Below are positions 58,585 through 64,000 of a stretch of DNA of 64,000 nucleotides, piece by piece (positions within the stretch are counted from its first letter, which is position 1; the number at the start of each line of letters is the position of its first letter). The notes below the pieces were generated by a model. It ran no database searches. It had not been told where the DNA came from and saw nothing but the letters and a program-made list of their open reading frames with translations. This DNA comes from Pleodorina starrii (Eukaryota > Chlorophyta > Chlorophyceae > Chlamydomonadales > Volvocaceae), in NCBI GenBank assembly GCA_030267565.1, contig BRXU01000008.1, forward strand, positions 372,001 to 436,000, read 5' to 3'. A program made the position numbers and the translations under genes.

Positions 58585-60257
58585 GGCCTCTCCTGCGCCC
58601 CGGTTGGTTGGGTGCGAAGGCTGTACAAAAGGAAGCAGCCCAAACTGGCGTGCTTTATCGCTGCCGTGCAGTTATTTTTACTATAAAAACCTAACATGTA
58701 ATTTGTTTAGTGTTTTTGTTTCAAGGCACGTTTATATGTGGTGTCTTTATCGGCTTTTGTAACCTGCTATAACCATGCGCGAAACCTGTGAAAATGTCAG
58801 ATGTACATCTCAGGACGTGGCCTTCCAGTCCATTTCGTCATGTTATGCAGCGCTCCTGTTCAAAGTTATTCAAGAAACACCCACTGTACGGACATACTTC
58901 ACAGCCCTGCTTCACAGTCATCTTCAGTTCTTCACAGTCATTTTTCTGGGATTTTGCCAGCTTGCGTTATGCCATTATCCCTAGTTAACGCCAAATCTGG
59001 CATTCCAGCTGTGTTCCAGTGCTCGGGGAGGCTGCAGGACGGCCCACGGCCATGATTAACGGGCAAGTCGTACTGCAAAACCCCTCGCAATGTCCGATGG
59101 AGCCCTTGTCTGCGAGGGTCTGCGATCACCGAGTTAATAAGAGCGCCTATAACAGGACGTATGATTGTCCTCGTGCCCGTTTGCGGCTGTCCGGACCAAC
59201 CCGACACGCCGAAGGCGCAGGCCTGCGCCTGACGGAACGCGCCGCCGATCGGCAAAGACTCATTGCGCCGCTCAGTTTCAGCTAATATGCGGTATGGACG
59301 TGACGGCTATGGTCAGCGCTTTACGACAAGTTTCGTGAGCGGGCCCCGTCCCGCCCGGCCCGATTGCATACCTGCACCACTGCCCACCTCGACTGAGGCG
59401 ACGCGTCGCTCAGTGTAATAGAACCTAGAGAAAAGAACCTGCCGTGACGTCTGCCTCTGCTGGTCCGACTGGTATAGAATATGTACACGAGCTGACGCAG
59501 AGATGCCTTGGCGTCAGACCCATGTCAAAATCTCTTGCGACGGGGAACCCAAAGAATTCTTGCGCCGGTTCAGATCGCACCTGGCAAAACCGCTGGCGCC
59601 AAAGCATCGCCCGGGCGACATCCCAGATGCCACATGCCGCGCGACCTGCTACCGCACACCCCACCGCCAGCCACCGCGGCTGAGAGTCACTGTCGCGGGT
59701 GGAGCCGCATTACCGTAATGTGCGCCGTCGCCCCCCTTTACGGCACCCGCCGTTCCACTCTCCTCCGAGGGGCGCAGCCACTCCTCCTTGTTCGAGACAG
59801 CACACCTCATCAGCCCCCCCGGGTTCATCCTAACTCCCGAATTCATCCAGCGTATTCGCTCGGCACCGCTTCTTAGGCATCGCTTCTCTCGACCCATCGG
59901 CGCTCAAGAACCACCAAGTTGTGAAGCCGTGTCTGTCCGTCCCCGTCTCTGCAGCCAACCAACATGCGTTCGAACTTCAAACCTTTTCGGTTCGATCGGC
60001 AGAGCATCGCCACGTCTTCCTAGTGCAGGCAGGCTGCTGTGCTCAAACAGCTCGGAGCGCGAATGCATGGCGCCGTCATGTCGGGGCTTCTGTTCTGCCG
60101 CAGGCCCCCAAGTTGCAGAGCAGCGAGCTCTCAGGATAAGATTACCCTTTTTTCGGCATTCGGCATCATAACGCAAGCCTGAGGGGCGCTGCCGCCGCGA
60201 CATGTGGCGAATGGAGGCACGGGTAGTCGACCGTGCCTCTCCGATTCCCAGCCAGGC
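58585..60257. other. Upstream region of the NRT2-like gene; unassigned
   Basis: The first part is the likely promoter of the minus-strand transporter gene. No nitrate-response element was recognised. A plus frame at 59503-59718 (FLRRFRSHLAKPLAPKHRPG) is mildly protein-like but isolated. No other gene was supported. Confidence 0.4.
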
Positions 60258-60316
60258 GCCCGCGCTGCCCGCGAGCCCTTGCCCGGCAGGCGCAAGGGCT
60301 CGCGGGCAGCGCGGGC
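60258..60316. repeat. Perfect 25-bp-arm GC hairpin
   Basis: Arms 60258-60282 and 60292-60316 are exact inverse complements (GCGCTGCCCGCGAGCCCTTG within the left arm) around a 9-nt loop. It could be a small-RNA precursor, a MITE core or a cruciform; nothing nearby decides. Confidence 0.9.
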
Positions 60317-60436
60317 CCGGGCGCCGGAGACGGGTGATCCCAATCACCCTTTGTGAACTCGTATTACCGGTAGCACCAGCAGCTATGTCGGCGCCATTTC
60401 TCCGCTATTTCTTTCGCCGCCCCCAGTCCCCGAGCG

Positions 60437-60674
60437 ATGCTCCGTGACGTTTTCCGCCTCCAACTAACGACGCTGCGCGGCCCACGGCGATGTGAGCCCA
60501 CGTCCACAGCCCCCTCCCCCTGCAGTTGTGCCTGGGGAGGCCCCCACGGCGGGAGGCAGCGCCGCCGCCACCAGCGAGGCCGGCGGGGCCACAGCCACAG
60601 CCACAGCCACCAATGCGACCAAGCGGACCGACCGGGACAAGCGCTTGCACGTTATGTCCCCTGGCGGCCCCTGA
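60437..60674 (+). CDS. Possible very small gene, low confidence
   Basis: ATG at 60437 gives MLRDVFRLQLTTLRGPRR up to a GTGAGC donor at 60493. An acceptor at 60526 (CCCCCTGCAG) would continue as VPGEAPTAGGSAAATSEAGG to a TGA at 60672-60674, ending TKRTDRDKRLHVMSPGGP. The phases agree, but the implied intron of 34 bp is shorter than is usual for these algae, so the two parts may belong to different transcripts or be chance. No family was recognised. Confidence 0.2.
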
Positions 60675-61411
60675 CCCGAGGTTGCGCAAAGCGCCTCGTG
60701 GAGACGAAACACGCAAACGCGGGCGACCGCTGACCGAAATTGGTCAGAGTTTGGTCACGGTAGTTGCAGTAGATGTAGTAGATTTGTGGGTCCTGGAGCC
60801 TCCGGTTCTCAAATGTTCGAGGTCTCATTACAGCTTTTTCGCGCGCTCGGCACCTTCGATGGCCTTCACCGCCCTCTAAACTCGCTCCAGTCATGCACGC
60901 ATCCAATCTTACAGAGTCTGCACTGTGTGTCGCAGTGTCCCCACCAACGTCAGCGCCTGCGCCAGGGTGGAACCAATCAGATGCCAGCACTCAAAACAGG
61001 TTGGGCCGCCAGGGTGATTGAGTCCGGCTCATGTCCACAAGTGCAAGGAGACGCTCTTGGCAAGCCTAGCGTGCGTGTTGGTCACGGTGCGCCTGCAGCG
61101 ACACCCGCCCCTGCCCTCCGCCCCCAGACGCCCCGCCCCGATCCCAGTGGACTGGACTGCACGTCGGCCGCCCCACCCCGTCCTGCCCGTCGTTCATCCC
61201 GCATCACCTCGCCAGACAGCCAGCCAGGCAGGCAGGCAGGCACGAGCAAGCTGCCAGCCGCCTCACGCTGGCGTGCCTGGCGCCTGGCCAGTACACAAGA
61301 CCCTCACCCGCCGAGAACCGCCGAGAACGTCCCTCAGATCCCAAATCCACAACGCGCCAATCCGCGACGCGCAGACCGGCTGCAGCGGCCGCCCGCAGCC
61401 CTCCACTGCCA
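60675..61411. other. 3' flank of the Gln-rich gene
   Basis: It lies past the stop at 61412 of the minus-strand Gln-rich gene. A minus-strand TGTAA (plus 60909-60913) about 500 nt downstream could be its polyadenylation signal. No other exon was seen. Confidence 0.4.
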
Positions 61412-61741
61412 CTACTGGAACGGGAACGGCATCGGAATGCCCGTCGGCATGCCTCCCATTCCCTGCATTCCCATGCCGCCCTGCATCCCTTGCATACCCA
61501 TGCCGCCCTGCATCCCCATCGGGCCCTGCATTCCTTGCATGCCCTGCATTCCCTGCATTCCTTGCATTCCCTGCATGCCCAGCATGCCCTGCATCCCGAG
61601 CGCCGCAGCCGCCGCGGCGGCCGCCTGCGGCATCATGTGTTGCTGCGCGCCTGCTGCCAGCACATTCAACATGGCGGCAGCCGCCGCGGCTTGCTGGGGC
61701 GCCATGCCGGCAGCCATGCCTTGCATCTGCATGGCCGCCAT

Positions 61742-61774
<33 letters not shown>

Positions 61775-62268
61775 CGATGACTGGCCCCCGGGGCCCTGTG
61801 GCCCTGCGCCGGGCTGCATCGGCGGCGGCGGCGGGAGCTGCTGCTGCTGCGGCAGGCGTGGCGGCGGCGGGAACTGCTGTTGCTGCCCGTGCTGCTGCTG
61901 CTGCGCTGCCATCTGCTGCTGCTGGGAAATGATCGCGTGGTCCATCCGCAACGGCTGCTGCTGTTGCTGCTGCTGCTGCGGCTGCATGTGGTGGTGTTGC
62001 TGCGGGCCGTGCTGCTGCTGGTGCGGCGGCTGCGAGTGGTGTGGTTGCTGCTGTGGCAACGGCTGCTGCTGCTGCTGCTGCGGTTGCTGCTGCATTGGCT
62101 GGCTTGCGGCCTGCTGCTGCTGCTGCTGCGCTGCCTGCTGCTGGGCCTGTTGGGCAGCGGCGGCGGCAGCGGCTGCCTCCTGCTTGGGCCGGCCCGCGGT
62201 GCGGATCGCGTCGGAGCTGAGCAGCTGCTGGTGGGCGCGGCGCGTGTGCGTCGCCAGGTCCTCCTCGC
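61412..62268 (-). CDS. 3'-terminal exon of a Gln-rich protein with MQG repeats
   Basis: The acceptor CCCCTCAG lies just before 62268 and the exon starts in phase 1. It encodes 284 residues ending in TAG at 61412-61414. It opens GEEDLATHTRRAHQQLLSSD and AIRTAGRPKQE, then becomes Gln/His/Pro/Ala-rich, then (MQG)n with GMGGMPTGIPMPFPFQ at the end. Upstream exons on the minus strand (62440-63400) could not be fixed. Candidates are a stretch reading IARLERIPKSRDHKVFISPL before a GTAAGC donor near 62934, and one ending CAAVHRHLRDL near 62434. Gln-rich tails of this sort are typical of transcription co-regulators, but no domain identifies this protein. Confidence 0.55.
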
Positions 62269-63765
62269 CTGAGGGGCGGCAACACACGACACGACACGAC
62301 ATGACCACCGCGCAAGGCCAGGCCGGGCCGGGTTTGCGGGGCCCCACGGCGCGGGCGGGCGGGCGGGCAGGTGCACTTTAGTTCGTCATCGTGGACGGAC
62401 CAGGCAGGGAGGGAAAGGGAGGGGCGGACCTCCCAGGTCACGCAGGTGTCGGTGCACAGCAGCGCACAGCCGGATGTGCGCGCGCTGGCCGGGGCCGCGG
62501 TACACGTAATGAATGTCCCCCGTGTAATGAAATATCCGTGCGCGTACTGTAGAGTGGTCGAGCTGCAAGCTCCCTATCCCAATGCCCGGAGATTCGCAAA
62601 GATTGATCCCGCCATCGTTGCCCTGCGCGGCACGCAACGCTCCTCCGGCAGCGAGGGCAGCTGCTGGTTGGGAGAGGGGCGCGCACGGGCGGCGGACGCT
62701 CCGGCACTGGTAGGCAAAACATGTCGGCGCCAAGCCCCGCACAGACGCTGGGGTCGCCCACAGCCCCGAAACCCTACACACACATATAAGCTCCCCGTGC
62801 CTCTTGGGCCTGACATAACAATGAATTGCCATGATTGGGGTCGAGTAGCCCCCCGCTTTCGCCAGGCGCCGGCCCCGTCTAAACCGCACTGCACTGCACC
62901 GCATCGCGTTGCAACCGCCCTGCCGATGCTTACTCTTGAAGCTTTGAAGCGTGAGAGGAGAGATGAAGACCTTGTGATCACGAGACTTGGGTATCCGCTC
63001 CAACCGTGCGATGTTCGCGTGGCAGCTGCACGGCGGGTTCAGCAGAGCCCGGCAAAGTGTGTTTCGTGGGGTGCACCACGTTGTCCCTATCAGGCTTAAT
63101 ACCGCCACCACGGACACCCACCCATCGCAGTGGGATGCCAAAGCAACAAGAAGCGCCAGGGCTTTCCGGTGCAACTTGACCCCGGGGACACCAACTCACA
63201 GGAAGCAGGTGGTCATGTCCGTCGCGCACGCCAAGCAGTATGTGTGGAGACAGGGATAGAGTCGTGCGTATATTGCGATGGGAAATTGGCACGATACGCA
63301 GAAGTGAGTCTTGTGCCCTGGCGGAGGCTCATAGCTGTAGCCAAGCGAGGGCTGCGGTGGCGCAGTCATTTCCCAATGGCACTTATCCGAACTTTATTGC
63401 AGCATGCTAGTGGGTAAAGATAACAATGCTGCCAAAAAGAAAGGCATAAAACTATAAAGGATGCTGTTCAATTAGCCTGGTCGTTTCTAAAATGTTCAAA
63501 AGCAAACACGCGTGTATGCTTGGTGTAATCATCAAGGGAGCTCGTCGACTAAAGTCCTCTCGCAAAAGTACGGTGAGTAGTACCGACACTGATGACCAAC
63601 CTCCTGCCAGACATTTGCTTCTTGTGTCCAGTAAGCTTTGAATGGTTACGCCGCTCTTTATGATCCGAAATGCTCACTGTGCTCCTGCTCCAGCGCAAAA
63701 TGATTGTTTTTGAGTCAGTGAGGGCCTAATTTGCATCTCAGACGTTTTCTCAACTAGCGATACAA
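62269..63765. other. Upstream exons and promoters, not resolved
   Basis: It should contain the 5' part of the minus-strand Gln-rich gene and the promoter of the plus-strand uL30 gene. Two possible minus-strand exons are described under the Gln-rich gene. The last 350 bp before 63766 are less GC-rich and contain no frame of note, consistent with a promoter. Confidence 0.4.
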
Positions 63766-63936
63766 ATGTCAGAGGGAGCGACTCAAGTAGTGAAATCACT
63801 GTTCGTCACTCTTCGGCGAGGCTTTGCCGGCACACCATGGTTCCATCGGCGCATTCTGGACGCTCTAGGCTTAAAACGTAGGCATCAATGTGTTGAAAAG
63901 CCAAACAACCAATCAATCCGGGGCATGCTAACGAAG
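63766..63936 (+). CDS. uL30-family ribosomal protein, probably mitochondrial (first coding exon; gene cut by window end)
   Basis: ATG at 63766 opens MSEGATQVVKSLFVTLRRGF. AGTPWFHRRILDALGLKRRH and QCVEKPNNQSIRGMLTKV follow, matching the uL30 core (strand, then H-LGL-RRH-VE and IRGM-KV). The exon ends in phase 0 at 63936 before GTGGGT; the rest lies beyond 64000. Bacterial L30 is about 60 aa. The RRGFAGTP and HQCVE wording is closer to the mitochondrial form, so a mitochondrial large-subunit protein is likely. No obvious transit peptide precedes the core, and an upstream exon is possible. Confidence 0.8.
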
Positions 63937-64000
63937 GTGGGTGTAGACTTGCGTTTCGGCAGGCAGCGTCGCAATACGCGACAGGTGGAATGGCGATGAC

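Overview
This window looks like nuclear DNA of a chlamydomonadalean (volvocine-type) green alga. The evidence is GC-rich, intron-dense genes with consensus GT/AG junctions, long Ala/Gln/Gly/Pro low-complexity tracts in coding sequence, a hydroxyproline-rich-glycoprotein style (SPPPP)n shaft, and several gene families typical of these algae. No bacterial operon structure, rRNA, complete tRNA or CRISPR array was seen. Gene models were built by hand: splice sites were read from the sequence and accepted only when phases matched and the joined protein made sense. Species assignment is inference.

Layout. (1) 1,368-12,235 (-): a modular extracellular protein of eight exons, about 1,925 aa. It has a signal peptide, then F5/8C (discoidin)-like, PAN/Apple-like and beta-sandwich lectin-like modules, and a ~740-residue proline-rich shaft. 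Every intron is phase 1. One intron holds a ~1.06 kb element with terminal inverted repeats, full of GTCAT/ATGAC motifs. (2) 12,236-18,183: no supported gene, several repeats. (3) 18,184-27,007 (-): a 16-exon receptor-like TKL-type protein kinase, about 1,008 aa. (4) 28,083-29,125: a degenerate gene with one in-frame stop between two hairpins, probably a mobile-element relic, followed by further coding remnants. (5) 30,751-33,829 (-): an SDS22 (PP1 regulatory subunit 7) orthologue, divergent from (6) 34,277-38,616 (+): a myristoylation-signal/ankyrin/U-box protein. (7) 39,670-44,504 (+): a large nuclear-type protein with a B3-like domain. (8) 44,505-50,867: telomere-like repeats, a 1-kb CCAG satellite, other simple repeats and a possible retroelement zinc-finger remnant. 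(9) 50,868-58,584 (-): an oversized NRT2/NNP-type nitrate transporter, about 1,559 aa, with a 580-residue N-terminal extension and a ~460-residue central loop; a fragment of this gene is duplicated just beyond its 3' end. (10) 58,585-63,765: mostly unassigned, with a strong hairpin, a possible tiny gene and the last exon of a Gln-rich protein. (11) 63,766 to the end (+): first coding exon of a uL30-type (probably mitochondrial) ribosomal protein, cut by the window edge.

The genes do not form a single pathway. They cover cell-surface structure, membrane signalling, phosphatase regulation, ubiquitination, transcription, nitrate transport and organellar translation. The most unusual items are the phase-1 modular surface protein with its recent internal duplications, the inverted-repeat element in its intron, a ~47-bp dispersed repeat found three times, and the giant NRT2-like transporter.
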